Positions 1-8,625 of a stretch of DNA of 64,000 nt are shown piece after piece. A program made the position numbers and the translations under genes. Every line of letters starts with the position of its first letter. The stretch's first letter is position 1. The notes beneath the pieces were generated by a model. The model saw only the letters and a list, made by a program, of their open reading frames with translations. It was not told the DNA's origin and searched no databases. Location: assembly GCA_031386665.1 (NCBI GenBank), contig JANNCN010000023.1, positions 13,595 through 77,594 of the forward strand. The letters are read 5' to 3'. Source of the stretch: JANYCG01 sp031386665. GTDB taxonomy: Bacteria; Pseudomonadota; Gammaproteobacteria; Burkholderiales; Burkholderiaceae_C.

Positions 1-793
1 TGGTGTTGCTGGCCACATCCAGCACGGTCACTGCGCGGATGTGCTGCGTGCGGCCCATGGCATCTGCGGGGGCGGGTTGCAACAGCATATTTGTCACCCG
101 CTGTTCAAAACGAATTTCGCCACCCAGCGCGATGATTTCCGCACGCATGTTTTCCACCACCTTCACCAGCTTGAAGGTGCCAATGTGCGGGTGCGACTCA
201 ATCAAAATGTCTTCGGGTGCGCCAGCCTTCACAAATTCCTGCATCACCTTGCGACCCAAATGGCGCGGGTCTTTGATCTGGCTCCACAGCTTGCCGTCTG
301 AAAACGTGCCCGCGCCACCTTCGCCAAACTGCACATTGCTCTCAGGGTCAAGCTGGTTTTTGCGCCAAAGGCCCCAGGTGTCTTGCGTGCGATCGCGAAC
401 TTTTTTGCCGCGTTCCAGCACGATGGGTTTGAAGCCCATTTGAGCCAAAATCAGGGCGGCAAAAATTCCGCAAGGGCCAAAACCAACGACAACGGGTCGC
501 AGCGCCACATTGGCGCCGGCCTGGGCGACGGGTCGGTACGCCATGTCTGGCGTGGGGCCGATGTGCAGGTGGCCTGCAAATTGCGCCAGCAGTGCAGCTT
601 CTCGTGCTGGCGGTAGTGTCACGTCAACAATGTAGACCATCAGCACTTCGGCTTTGCGAGCGTCGTAGCTGCGTTTGAAGATTTGAACGGTGGCGTTGTC
701 TGCAGATGTGACGCCCAGCGTCTTGTGCACTAGAGCGGTCAAATCATCGGGGGTGTGGTCAAGCCCCACTTTAAGTTCGGTGAGTCGGATCAT
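1..793 (-). CDS. NAD(P)/FAD-dependent oxidoreductase (3' end outside window)
   Basis: The minus-strand frame opens at ATG 791-793 and stays open to the left edge, giving the first 264 residues; the C-terminus lies outside the window. After a ~95-residue N-terminal domain there is a dinucleotide-binding motif GFGPCG at residues 104-109, followed by LILAQMG and the acidic end of strand 2 (VLERG), which is the Rossmann FAD site. FGEGGAGTFSDGKL near 157-170 is typical of the uncharacterised FAD-dependent dehydrogenase family COG2509. Substrate unknown. It is divergent from the toxin-antitoxin pair that follows. The family call is good; the physiological role cannot be stated. Confidence 0.85.
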   Translation of the reverse strand, partial: MIRLTELKVGLDHTPDDLTALVHKTLGVTSADNATVQIFKRSYDARKAEVLMVYIVDVTLPPAREAALLAQFAGHLHIGPTPDMAYRPVAQAGANVALRPVVVGFGPCGIFAALILAQMGFKPIVLERGKKVRDRTQDTWGLWRKNQLDPESNVQFGEGGAGTFSDGKLWSQIKDPRHLGRKVMQEFVKAGAPEDILIESHPHIGTFKLVKVVENMRAEIIALGGEIRFEQRVTNMLLQPAPADAMGRTQHIRAVTVLDVASNT

Positions 794-883
794 GGTTTTC
801 CTGGGTGGCTTGTGGTTATCAAGCAGTGCCGTCATCATAAATCCTGTGCTGTAAAGGTCTCGGTGATGTAATACACAACGTGA

Positions 884-916
884 AAAAAGTAATGATAAAA
901 CTGAGTATTACTTTTT
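884..916. promoter_or_regulatory. Inverted repeat in antitoxin promoter (candidate operator)
   Basis: Perfect 10-bp arms AAAAAGTAAT (884-893) and ATTACTTTTT (907-916) are separated by 13 bp. The right arm abuts the Shine-Dalgarno stretch TAGGAG, which ends 7 nt before the ATG at 928. AbrB-type antitoxins usually autorepress from such palindromes, so this is the likely operator; binding is inferred. Confidence 0.55.
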
Positions 917-927
917 AGGAGCCCGTC

Positions 928-1182
928 ATGAGTTACGCCCTGACCAGCAAAAGCCAGGTCACACTGCCCAAAAATATGCGTTTGCACCTAGGCGTGCGCC
1001 CAGGCGACGCCGTGGATTTTGAGCCACTGCCAGATGGTCGGGTGGCTATTTCGCCAGCTCGGCCAGAGCATGCCAAGCGGCCAGTGGACAACCCGTTTCG
1101 CAAGTTTCTAGGAATTGGCCTTGCGGGGATGAGTACAGAAGATATGTTGCGCGAAACACGGGGCGAAGGCAGCCTGCGATGA
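928..1182 (+). CDS. AbrB/MazE/SpoVT-family antitoxin (VapB-like)
   Basis: 84 residues. The N-terminal half (ALTSKSQVTLPKNMRLHLGV, then PGDAVDF) is the swapped-hairpin AbrB/SpoVT DNA-binding fold: strand, TLPK turn, helix, GD turn. The C-terminal tail (about 50-84, with RKFLGIGLAGMSTEDML) is the part expected to bind the toxin. The Shine-Dalgarno TAGGAG is well placed. Its stop overlaps the next start in an ATGA junction (1179-1182), the usual arrangement for an antitoxin-toxin pair. Its partner is disrupted, so this may now act as an orphan antitoxin. Confidence 0.85.
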   Translation: MSYALTSKSQVTLPKNMRLHLGVRPGDAVDFEPLPDGRVAISPARPEHAKRPVDNPFRKFLGIGLAGMSTEDMLRETRGEGSLR

Positions 1183-1583
1183 TTTTGGTGGACACCAGTG
1201 TTTTGATCGACGTGATCGAACAGCAGCCGGTTTGGGCTGAATGGAGCGTTGAGCGGCTCAATGATTGCGCCATGCAACACCCGCTGGCGATCAACATCGT
1301 GATTTACGCTGAAATTTCGCGCAGCTTTGCAGATGCCATCTCACTGGATCTGTTTTTGCGCAGCGCCAATATCAAGGTTGATGCAATTTCCAACTGAGCA
1401 TCGTTCGCAGCTGCCAAAGCGCATACGGCTTACCGTGCTGCAGGTGGCACACGCCAGGCCACTTTGCCTGATTTTTCCATCGGCGCGCATGCGCAAGAAG
1501 CGGGTTACGCCTTGTTGACCCGCGACCCGGTGAGAATAAAAACCTACTTTCCTGATGTGAAACTGATCTGCCCGGCGGATTGA
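1179..1583 (+). pseudogene. VapC-type PIN-domain toxin, interrupted by an in-frame TGA
   Basis: The open part (1179-1397) encodes 72 residues starting MILVDTSVLIDVI, the PIN N-terminus with its first acidic residue (D5), and YAEIS carries the conserved Glu. A TGA at 1395-1397 stops it. The same frame continues without a further stop to 1581-1583 and encodes the rest of a PIN toxin: ASFAAAKAHTAYRAAGGTR, LPDFSIGAHA and LLTRDP, with the remaining acidic positions. The whole frame is 134 codons, the normal size for this family. Around the stop the DNA reads as if one T was gained and one G lost within ~10 bp (expected LPTEASF), which restores frame but leaves the stop. Probably an inactivated toxin; a truncated 72-residue product would lack part of the active site. 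Confidence 0.8.
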
Positions 1584-1650
1584 CCTGTTTCGCGCACCAG
1601 CCACAAATGCCGCCGATGCCGCTGCCAATTCCGCTGCAGCCACTCAAGGA

Positions 1651-2568
1651 TCAAGCCGGCAAAAACCCTTCAATCGACAAATACCGCTCTCCGGTGTCGT
1701 AGTTGAACCCTAGCACCGTGGCCCCTGCAGGCAAGTCGGGCAATTTTTGGGCGATGGCGGCAAGAGTAGCACCGCTGGAGATACCCACCAAAATACCTTC
1801 CTCGCGCGCGCAACGGCGGGCCATTTCGCGAGCCGGTTCGGCGTCGACTTGAATCACGCCGTCGAGCAGGGCGGTGTGCAAGTTTTTGGGGATGAAGCCC
1901 GCGCCAATGCCTTGGATGGGATGCGGCGAGGGCGCACCGCCCGAAATCACAGGCGACGCCAAAGGCTCTACGGCGTAAACCTTCAAATTGGGCCATTTGG
2001 CTTTTAGCACCTGCGCGCAGCCAGTCAGGTGGCCGCCCGTGCCCACGCCGGTGATCAGCGCGTCAACGCCTTGCGGGAAGTCCGCCAGTATTTCAAGCGC
2101 GGTGGTTCGCGCATGCACGTCGATATTCGCCGGGTTTTCAAATTGCTGGGGCATCCACGAGTTGGGAGTGGCGGCGACCAATTCCATTGCGCGGGCGATC
2201 GAGCCTTTCATGCCTTTTTCACGCGGCGTCAAGTCAAACGATGCGCCATAGGCCAGCATCAAACGGCGACGCTCGATGGACATGCTGTCGGGCATCACCA
2301 AGACCAGTTTGTGGCCCTTCACTGCTGCCACCATGGCCAGCCCAATGCCGGTGTTGCCAGAGGTGGGCTCAATGATGGTGCCGCCAGGTTTTAAATCGCC
2401 CGATTTTTCAGCCGCCTCCACCATGGCCAAAGCGATGCGGTCTTTGATCGAGCCGCCCGGGTTGCCGCGCTCTGATTTGATGTAGACGTTGTGGCCAGCG
2501 CCAAACAGGCGGTTCATGCGCACGTGCGGCGTGTTGCCAATGGTTTGTAGGATGTTTTCAGCTTTCAC
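1651..2568 (-). CDS. cysK: Cysteine synthase (O-acetylserine sulfhydrylase)
   Basis: PLP enzyme making cysteine from O-acetylserine and sulfide in the cytosol. With the GTG start at 2566-2568 it is 305 residues; AAGGAG lies 6-11 nt upstream, and the protein then begins KAENILQTIGNTPHVR as relatives do, so the longer frame to 2676 is rejected. GGSIKDR places the PLP lysine at about K42, PTSGNTG (68-74) is the substrate loop and GVGTGGHLTG the phosphate-binding loop. DSMSIERR and PIQGIGAGFIP favour CysK over CysM, though the length is close to CysM. It is transcribed divergently from rnpB with about 60 bp between them. Confidence 0.9.
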   Translation of the reverse strand: MKAENILQTIGNTPHVRMNRLFGAGHNVYIKSERGNPGGSIKDRIALAMVEAAEKSGDLKPGGTIIEPTSGNTGIGLAMVAAVKGHKLVLVMPDSMSIERRRLMLAYGASFDLTPREKGMKGSIARAMELVAATPNSWMPQQFENPANIDVHARTTALEILADFPQGVDALITGVGTGGHLTGCAQVLKAKWPNLKVYAVEPLASPVISGGAPSPHPIQGIGAGFIPKNLHTALLDGVIQVDAEPAREMARRCAREEGILVGISSGATLAAIAQKLPDLPAGATVLGFNYDTGERYLSIEGFLPA

Positions 2569-2628
2569 AAAAGGCTCCTTGAAGTGGGTGAGTCGCAACA
2601 TTGTGGCGCACTGCGATAATCTGAGGGT

Positions 2629-3009
2629 GAAGCCTGCCAGACTGCCGCTGGTGCTAGCCGCAAGGCCGACGCGCAAGCGCCGGGTGGAAACACCGCACTG
2701 GAGGAACGTCCGGACTGCACAGGGCAGCGTAGCAGCTAACAGCTGTCCACTGAAACCCCGTCGCGCAAGCGGTGGGCATAAGGTGAGGATCAGAGCAACA
2801 GAGACGAGTCAGGCCAGGGGTAACCTTGGTTTGGGTGAAACGGGCAATCTCTACGCGCAGCAATACCAAGTAGGCCAGCGTTGATGGGGCCCCCAGAGCT
2901 GGCGGGTAGGTAGCACCGAGCCGTTGAGCGATCAACGGCCCAGATTAATGGCAGTCACGTGAGGGGCAACTTTCACGCACAGAATCCGGCTTATCGGTGG
3001 GCTTCACAC
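2629..3009 (+). ncRNA. rnpB: RNase P RNA, bacterial class A
   Basis: The catalytic RNA of RNase P, which matures tRNA 5' ends. The start GAAGCCTGCCAGAC matches the usual 5' end. The P4 region GAGGAACGTCCGGACT lies at about 2701, ACAGAGACGAGTC and GCAATACCAAGTAGGCC match conserved internal elements, and the 3' part shows GGTAGCACCGAG, AGATTAATGG and CCGGCTTATCGG. The length of ~380 nt is normal. A GATAAT -10 box at 2615-2620 sits 8-9 nt before the expected 5' end, and a T run follows at 3010-3016. Ends are assigned by similarity to E. coli and are good to a few bases. The open frames crossing it are not genes. Confidence 0.95.
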
Positions 3010-3010
3010 T

Positions 3011-3180
3011 TTTTTTGAAAGCAGTTTTCGGGGCCAGACGAGCACTTTGGACGGATTTGGGGAAGATTTCGGTCCGGTTGCGGACTTTTTAAATCAAACA
3101 AATCGATTAAAACGTGTAATTTTGGGGCTATTTCACCAAACTAAGGTGGCTAGTCTAGGGAAAACCCGTATATTGAGGGC
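3011..3180. other. Intergenic region between rnpB and the GNAT gene
   Basis: 170 bp, AT-richer than its surroundings, starting with the T run behind rnpB. It should hold the promoter of the GNAT gene, but I see no confident -35/-10 pair, repeat or small ORF. Confidence 0.5.
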
Positions 3181-3912
3181 ATGGTAGAAACTAAAGCTCT
3201 CATCAAAGCCTCGCAAGAGGCATGCAAGGAACTTCTGCGAAACCCTGCAAATCGCCCCAGCAATGACGCTGCCGACAAACCGGCCGCGGCGATGGTGCCG
3301 ATTCGTTCGCTCGGCGAAAACCATCGCGGGCGCATTTCAGCCCACTTGCTGGCGCTGGACCCGCAAGACCGTTACCTGCGCTTTGGCTATGCCGCCAGTG
3401 ACGAGCAAATCGAACGCTACGTCGCCAGCCTGAATTTTGAGCGCGACGAGATTTTTGGCATTTACAACCGCAAACTGGTTCTGGTGGCGATGGCGCACCT
3501 GGCCTATGCGCCGGTGGACCACTGCGAATCTTGCGCTGAATTTGGCGTGTCCGTGTCCAAATTGGCGCGGGGTCGGGGTTATGGCTCGCGCCTGTTCGAT
3601 CGGGCCGCCATGCATGCACGCAATGACAAAGTCAGCATGATGTTCATTCACGCGCTGAGTGAAAACTCGGCCATGCTCAAAATTGCGCGCAACGCCGGTG
3701 CCACGGTCGAGCGCGATGGCAGCGAGTCTGAGGCCTACTTGCGCTTGCTGCCCGCCACGCTGGACAGCCGCATGACTGAGATGGTGGAGGAGCAATTTGC
3801 CCAGGTCGACTACCGCATCAAAGTGCAGGCAAAGCAGTTTTGGGACTTTTTGTCCGAGTTGCAGGGCGTGCGCCGGGGCGTGATGGATGCCCAGCGGGAC
3901 AATCCGGAGTGA
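3181..3912 (+). CDS. GNAT-family N-acetyltransferase
   Basis: 243 residues with an ATG start. The GNAT core spans about residues 40-185: a first strand and helix (IRSLGENHRGRISAHLLAL), then the acetyl-CoA-binding turn ARGRGYGSRLF near 128-138, and FIHALSENSAMLKIARNAGA, the typical fourth helix that follows the CoA site. The substrate is not predictable. A C-terminal tail of ~55 residues has no recognised domain. It stands alone between rnpB and corC, with no sign of an operon. Confidence 0.8.
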   Translation: MVETKALIKASQEACKELLRNPANRPSNDAADKPAAAMVPIRSLGENHRGRISAHLLALDPQDRYLRFGYAASDEQIERYVASLNFERDEIFGIYNRKLVLVAMAHLAYAPVDHCESCAEFGVSVSKLARGRGYGSRLFDRAAMHARNDKVSMMFIHALSENSAMLKIARNAGATVERDGSESEAYLRLLPATLDSRMTEMVEEQFAQVDYRIKVQAKQFWDFLSELQGVRRGVMDAQRDNPE

Positions 3913-3969
3913 TCCAGATCAAAGTTAGGCGATGGGGCTTCTTGGCGCACCCAGCGCAATCCGTTATCC

Positions 3970-4881
3970 TTGGCGGATCGTAACAACGGCCCCCAACGGC
4001 CCCTTTGTGTGTCCGACACCCAACCCGCGCGACTGACTGGCACCCCGCCTGACCGCGAAGACAAGCGCACTTTTTTACAAAAGCTGGCCGAATTCATTCA
4101 CCCTGGACCGGATTCGACAGACGAACTGATCGAAACCCTTGTCGAGGCGGAAGACAACAAGGTAATTGGAGCCGAGTCGCGCGCCATGCTCGAAGGCGTC
4201 ATCCGCATGGCTGACATGACCGCAGGCGACGTGATGGTGCCCGCCACCCGGCTGGACTTGCTCAACATCAACGCACCGATGGACGAGTTGCTGCACTTGG
4301 TCATCGACACGGCGCACTCGCGTTTTCCGGTGTTTGAGGGTGAGCGCGAGAACATCATTGGCATTTTGATGGCCAAAGACCTGCTCAAAATGCAACGCGC
4401 GCCTGACCTGAACATTCGCGCCTTGCTGCGCCCAGCCGTTTTTGTGCCTGAAAGCAAGGGTTTGAACGACCTGCTGCGCGAATTCCGGGGCAACCGCAAC
4501 CATTTGGCCATGGTGATTGACGAGTTTGGCCGCGTGGCAGGTTTGATCACCATTGAAGACGTGCTGGAGCAAATCGTCGGCGAAATTGAAGACGAATTTG
4601 ACATTGCCGAGGACGAAGGCGACATTTTCGCCCTGGCCGACCGCACCTATCGCGTCAGTGGCGACACGGCCATAGAACGGGTGGATGAAGCCTTTGCCGT
4701 CACTTTGGCCACGTCCGATTCGGCCAATGAATTCAACACTGTCGGTGGATTGATCGCCCACGAGATGGGCCATGTGCCCAAACGCGGCGAGCAGCACACC
4801 CTGGCGGGCTTGAATTTTGCCGTGCTGCACACCAAGGGAGGGGCGGTGAAGTGGTTCAAAGTGTCCCCGCAAAACCGCTGA
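3970..4881 (+). CDS. corC: CorC/HlyC-family protein (hemolysin-like, CBS-pair)
   Basis: Cytosolic CBS-pair protein of the CorC family, linked to Mg/Co efflux and membrane integrity. From TTG 3970 it is 303 residues; GTG 4009 (giving SDTQPAR) is at least as likely by resemblance to relatives, and neither has a clear Shine-Dalgarno. FLQKLAEFIHPGPDSTDELIETL is the conserved N-terminus. Two CBS repeats follow (MADMTAGDVMVP to about 140, then FVPESKGLNDLLREF to LITIEDVLEQIVGEI). The C-terminal CorC_HlyC domain ends VKWFKVSP. lnt follows 29 bp downstream, the pairing seen widely in proteobacteria. Confidence 0.9.
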   Translation: MADRNNGPQRPLCVSDTQPARLTGTPPDREDKRTFLQKLAEFIHPGPDSTDELIETLVEAEDNKVIGAESRAMLEGVIRMADMTAGDVMVPATRLDLLNINAPMDELLHLVIDTAHSRFPVFEGERENIIGILMAKDLLKMQRAPDLNIRALLRPAVFVPESKGLNDLLREFRGNRNHLAMVIDEFGRVAGLITIEDVLEQIVGEIEDEFDIAEDEGDIFALADRTYRVSGDTAIERVDEAFAVTLATSDSANEFNTVGGLIAHEMGHVPKRGEQHTLAGLNFAVLHTKGGAVKWFKVSPQNR

Positions 4882-4910
4882 CCGTAGGCTTGTAGCCTCA
4901 AACGCAAGCT

Positions 4911-6608
4911 TTGTCCTTTGACCGCTCTCGCGTGATTGGCCTCCAAGCAAATGCCCTGATTGCGGCACTGGCGGGGTTGGCCCATGCGGCTTCCATGGGT
5001 TCGCCGTGGGACGGCCAGCCTGTTGGGTGGTTGCAACTGCTGGCGATGGGCTGCTTGGTCTGGCAGCTTGACGGCAGGTTGTCTCGCCAGCCTTCGACAG
5101 ATTCGACACCTTCGACACTTTCAGCACCTTTGACAAAAACCACACCTAGTTCAGCCAAAAGCGCGGGTTGGCTTGGCTGGGTGTTCACCACGGCCTGGCT
5201 TTGCGGCACGTTTTGGTGGCTCTACGTGTCCATGCACACCTATGGCGGGCTCAACTCAGTATTAACCGTTTTGGCGATTGTTGCGTTGGCGGGCTTGCTG
5301 GCTTTGTATTACGCGGTGGCTTGCGCTGTCTATGTGCGTTGGGTACCTGCCAGTCCGGTTTGGGCGGCCGTGCTGTTTGCGGCACTCTGGACCATGGCTG
5401 AAATGTGCCGGGGCACCTGGTTTACCGGGTTTGGCTGGGGCGCAGCGGCCTATGCGCATTTGGACGGTTTGGCCGTCTTGGCACCTTTCATCGGGGCGTA
5501 CGGCGTGGGGGCTGTGGCGGCTTTTGTGGCTTGCTTTGTGGCTTTGAACTTGCGCAACTGGGTGCAAGCCAAGGCCGATTTGAAGTCAGGTTTGGTATCT
5601 GATTTGGGTCACCGCGTTGGCTGGTTCGCTCCTGCGTTGGTCGTGCTGGCGGTTGCGGTTTTGTTCCTTGATGGCGTGCGAAGTTGGGCCAGGCCCAGCT
5701 TCAGCCAGGCTGGCAACACCTTAAGCGTGGCGCTATTGCAAGGAAACATCAAGCAAAACGAGAAGTTTCAGCCCAGCACAGGCATTGCCGATGCGCTGGC
5801 CTGGTACGGCGCTCAAATCAGCAGCGCCCAAAGCGCCTTGGTGGTGGCCCCCGAAACCGCCTTGCCGCTGCTGCCCCACCAATTGCCAGAGGGCTACTGG
5901 CAAGCCCTGTTGGCGCAGTTTGCCAAGGGCGCTGTAGGGTCCAAGGCCCTGCTGGTTGGCATTCCGCTGGGCAGCTACCGCGACGGTTACACCAATTCGG
6001 TGGTGGGGCTGCAAAATGGCCAAAACTACCAGTACGACAAACACCATTTGGTACCTTTTGGTGAATTCATTCCGCCTTTGTTCAAGTGGTTCACCAATTT
6101 GATGAACATTCCGCTGGGCGATTTCAATCGGGGTGCCGTGGGTCAGGCGTCGTTTGAACTGCAAGGCCAGCGCTTGGCACCCAATATTTGCTACGAAGAC
6201 TTGTTTGGTGAAGAGTTGGGTGCCCGCTTTGCCAACCCGCTGCACGCGCCGACCATTTTTGTCAATGTCAGCAACATTGGCTGGTTTGGTAACACCGTAG
6301 CGATTGACCAGCACCTGAGCATTTCGCGCCTGCGGGCCATGGAGTTCGAACGCCCGTTCATTCGCGCCACCAACACGGGGGCCACCGTCGTGATTGACCA
6401 CACCGGCCGCGTCACCCATACGCTGCCGCGCCACACACGCGGCGTGCTGCTGGCCGATGTGCAGGGACGCACGGGCCAGGCAGACAACGGCTATGGTCTG
6501 ACGCCGTTTGCCCACTGGGTATCGCGCTTTGGCTTGTGGCCTTATTGGCTGATCGCTTTGGGTGTTGTGCTGCTGGCGGCTGTGTTCAAACGGCACGCAC
6601 CGCGCTGA
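4911..6608 (+). CDS. lnt: Apolipoprotein N-acyltransferase
   Basis: Inner-membrane enzyme that adds the third acyl chain to lipoproteins. It is 565 residues from TTG 4911; GTG 4932 is an alternative start. Several hydrophobic segments fill roughly residues 10-260, followed by the periplasmic nitrilase domain. The catalytic triad is visible: Glu315 in VVAPETALP, Lys377 in QYDKHHLVPFGEF and Cys427 in NICYEDLFG. A last transmembrane helix (PYWLIALGVVLLAAVF) precedes the C-terminus. A Ser/Thr/Pro-rich insert with short ACCTTCGACA-like repeats at about residues 60-80 makes it longer than usual. It is probably co-transcribed with corC. Confidence 0.93.
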   Translation: MSFDRSRVIGLQANALIAALAGLAHAASMGSPWDGQPVGWLQLLAMGCLVWQLDGRLSRQPSTDSTPSTLSAPLTKTTPSSAKSAGWLGWVFTTAWLCGTFWWLYVSMHTYGGLNSVLTVLAIVALAGLLALYYAVACAVYVRWVPASPVWAAVLFAALWTMAEMCRGTWFTGFGWGAAAYAHLDGLAVLAPFIGAYGVGAVAAFVACFVALNLRNWVQAKADLKSGLVSDLGHRVGWFAPALVVLAVAVLFLDGVRSWARPSFSQAGNTLSVALLQGNIKQNEKFQPSTGIADALAWYGAQISSAQSALVVAPETALPLLPHQLPEGYWQALLAQFAKGAVGSKALLVGIPLGSYRDGYTNSVVGLQNGQNYQYDKHHLVPFGEFIPPLFKWFTNLMNIPLGDFNRGAVGQASFELQGQRLAPNICYEDLFGEELGARFANPLHAPTIFVNVSNIGWFGNTVAIDQHLSISRLRAMEFERPFIRATNTGATVVIDHTGRVTHTLPRHTRGVLLADVQGRTGQADNGYGLTPFAHWVSRFGLWPYWLIALGVVLLAAVFKRHAPR

Positions 6609-6654
6609 AGCGCTGAGTTAGAGGACGAATGCCTTTGAAATCAGGCATCTTATT

Positions 6655-6715
6655 TGCTATCTTTAATATAGCAAACTATCTATATTATTAAAGAGATAGA
6701 GGCCTATATCATTCA
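6655..6715 (+). repeat. Dispersed 61-bp intergenic repeat, copy 1
   Basis: Begins with the hairpin TGCTAT-N7-ATAGCA (6655-6673), continues with AACTATCTATATTATTA and ends around TAGAGG (6697-6702). Copies 2-4 are at 26481, 38255 (inverted) and 59851 (inverted). The hairpin arms are invariant while the 7-nt spacer differs in every copy. It lies between the convergent genes lnt and the deacylase. Confidence 0.8.
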
Positions 6716-6735
6716 AAAAAAGCGAATTTTGCCTC

Positions 6736-6780
6736 TTTTGGGTCATCAAATACCCAATTTGGGTATTTGATGACCCAAAA
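6736..6780. repeat. 45-bp near-perfect palindrome between convergent genes
   Basis: Two 22-nt arms (6736-6757 and 6759-6780) are exact reverse complements around a single T. Each arm contains GGGT and ACCC, so smaller hairpins can also form. It starts 33 nt after the TAGAGG box of the repeat. Position and symmetry suit a bidirectional terminator or cruciform, but there is no strong U tract directly after the stem. Confidence 0.75.
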
Positions 6781-6822
6781 CGAAAAAAGAGCGGTTTTGA
6801 GCCAATTGACGCAAATTCAATC

Positions 6823-8625
6823 TCAGGTCTGCCCCATGCGTACCAGCCGCCCAGGCCGGGCCGCGGTGATCTGGCCTTCGCACTGCACTTGCTCACCGTT
6901 CACCCAGGTGCCCACATAGCCGTGCGCCTTTTGCAAAAAGCGCTTGCCACCCGCTGGAAGGTCGTGCACCAGCGCAGGCTGGCCTATAGACAGCCGGGCG
7001 GGGTCAATCAAATTCAAGTCAGCCCGCAGCCCAACTTTGATTTCCCCCCGGTCATTCAGCCCAATGTACTGGGCGTTACGCTGCGTCATCATTTGCACCA
7101 CCTGCGCCAGAGGCAATTGGCCTTGCGCCCGGTCGCGCACCCAATGCGTCAGCATGAAGGTGGTGAAGCTGGCATCGCACACGGTGCCCACGTGCGCGCC
7201 CGCGTCGCTCAAGCCAAACAGCGCCCGGGGGTGGGCCAGCATTTTGCCCACCACGTCCAAATTGCCACCGTTGTAGTTAAAAATCGGGAAGTACAGCAAA
7301 TTGCTGCCATCGCCCGCGCACAGGTGGTCAAAAATCGCCTCCAGCGGTTTGATGCCCTTTTGCTTGGCCTGCACATAAAAGCTGCTGGTCACGGGCGGCT
7401 CGTAATTCAGCGTGCCTTCCAGGGCAAACATGCGCGCGCTGATCAAGTCAATGCGGGCCAGCAAAATGTCAACCAAGGGCGGCACCGACGTGCCGTCGCC
7501 CGCCATGGTGTCGGACTTTTCGGTCAAAACGCGGGCTTTGCGAGCCGGGTCGCGCAATGCGGCGGCCCGCTCTGGCAGTGGCAAATGAGCCACTTCTTTG
7601 TACGCGGGCGCACCCATGAAGGGGTGAAAACTGGCGTCCAACCCGTTGATCACGCCAATCCCCCGGGCAGCGGTTTGAAGGTAGAGCGGCAGGCCAGCGG
7701 CCACCGCGGCCTCCACCCTCAGGCGCATGGCTTCATACTGCTGCCCGCCGGGATCGCGCTGCAACCAGCTTAAGGAAAGCGGTTTGCCAGCCGCCCGCGC
7801 CAGCTGCTCTATCAGGTCAAACTCAGCGTCAAAGCGCTTTTGGGTACCCGCAGCATCGTCTGGCGCGCCGCGCAGCAAATCAAAATCGTTCACCATTTGC
7901 AGCACGCCGTGCTTCAGTCCCGTGAAGGCTTTGGCAATGCCCGTCAGTTCGGCCACACTGGCAGCGGAGGCGGGCGTTTCTTTGCCCTCTGAGGTGCGGT
8001 GGTTGTCGCTGCGCCCCGTGCTGAAGCCCGCCGCGCCTGAGACCAGCGCTTCGCGCAGCAGTTCGCGCATGGCCTCCACATCGAGGGCCGTGGCGGCCTG
8101 GTCGGTGGCCGCTCGCTCGCCCATCACGTACATGCGCAGTGGGTCGTGCGGCACCTGCACCAGGTAGTCCAGGCTGCGCGGGGTTTTGGCCAATGAATCC
8201 ATGTACTGCCCAAAACTCTCCCAGTCCCAGCGAATGCCCTCGTGCAAGGCCGCGCCCGGAATGTCTTCAACGCCTTCCATCAGCTTGACCAAGGCGTCTT
8301 CGCCACCAGGGCGTTTGGGGGCAAAGCCCACGCCGCAGTTGCCCATCATCAGGGTCGTTACACCGTGGTAAATACTGGGGGTGAAGCAGGCGTCCCAGGT
8401 GACTTGGCCATCGTAATGGGTGTGGATATCGACAAAACCTGGGGTAAGCCACAGGCCGGTGGCGTCAATGGACTGGGCGGCAGGCTGGTCGCTCAAGCTG
8501 CCAATGGCGGCAATGCGACCGCCTCGCACGCCCACATCGGCCACAAAGGGCTCGGTGCCGCTGCCGTTAACCACCAGCGCGTTTCTAAACACCCAATCAA
8601 GGGGTGAACTTTTTTTGCTTTGCAT
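6823..8625 (-). CDS. N-acyl-D-amino-acid deacylase (amidohydrolase family)
   Basis: 600-residue metal-dependent amidohydrolase expected to release D-amino acids from N-acyl derivatives. The ATG at 8623-8625 has a strong GGAGGAG Shine-Dalgarno. The N-terminal beta-sandwich (DWVFRNALVVNGSGTEPF) leads to GFVDIHTHYDGQ near residues 63-74, the HxH metal site. GVTTLMMGNCGVGFAP carries the conserved Cys region, SDAGAHVG the late Asp, and the C-terminal sandwich ends in IDPARLSIGQP. Its start overlaps the end of the upstream symporter by 29 nt, so the two form an operon. Family D-aminoacylase-like; the exact acyl or amino acid specificity is unknown. Confidence 0.85.
   Translation of the reverse strand: MQSKKSSPLDWVFRNALVVNGSGTEPFVADVGVRGGRIAAIGSLSDQPAAQSIDATGLWLTPGFVDIHTHYDGQVTWDACFTPSIYHGVTTLMMGNCGVGFAPKRPGGEDALVKLMEGVEDIPGAALHEGIRWDWESFGQYMDSLAKTPRSLDYLVQVPHDPLRMYVMGERAATDQAATALDVEAMRELLREALVSGAAGFSTGRSDNHRTSEGKETPASAASVAELTGIAKAFTGLKHGVLQMVNDFDLLRGAPDDAAGTQKRFDAEFDLIEQLARAAGKPLSLSWLQRDPGGQQYEAMRLRVEAAVAAGLPLYLQTAARGIGVINGLDASFHPFMGAPAYKEVAHLPLPERAAALRDPARKARVLTEKSDTMAGDGTSVPPLVDILLARIDLISARMFALEGTLNYEPPVTSSFYVQAKQKGIKPLEAIFDHLCAGDGSNLLYFPIFNYNGGNLDVVGKMLAHPRALFGLSDAGAHVGTVCDASFTTFMLTHWVRDRAQGQLPLAQVVQMMTQRNAQYIGLNDRGEIKVGLRADLNLIDPARLSIGQPALVHDLPAGGKRFLQKAHGYVGTWVNGEQVQCEGQITAARPGRLVRMGQT

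Noticed and set aside
1395..1397. TGA in the PIN toxin read as selenocysteine
   Set aside because: No downstream stem-loop of SECIS type was evident and the position is not a Cys in the family; decay is simpler.
4075..5145. 356-codon minus-strand open frame across corC and lnt
   Set aside because: Antisense to two firmly identified genes; composition is that of a shadow frame.
6889..7773. 294-codon plus-strand open frame
   Set aside because: It lies fully antisense to the deacylase gene, has no domain and no Shine-Dalgarno, and its His/Gln/Arg-rich composition is typical of shadow frames in GC-rich genes.
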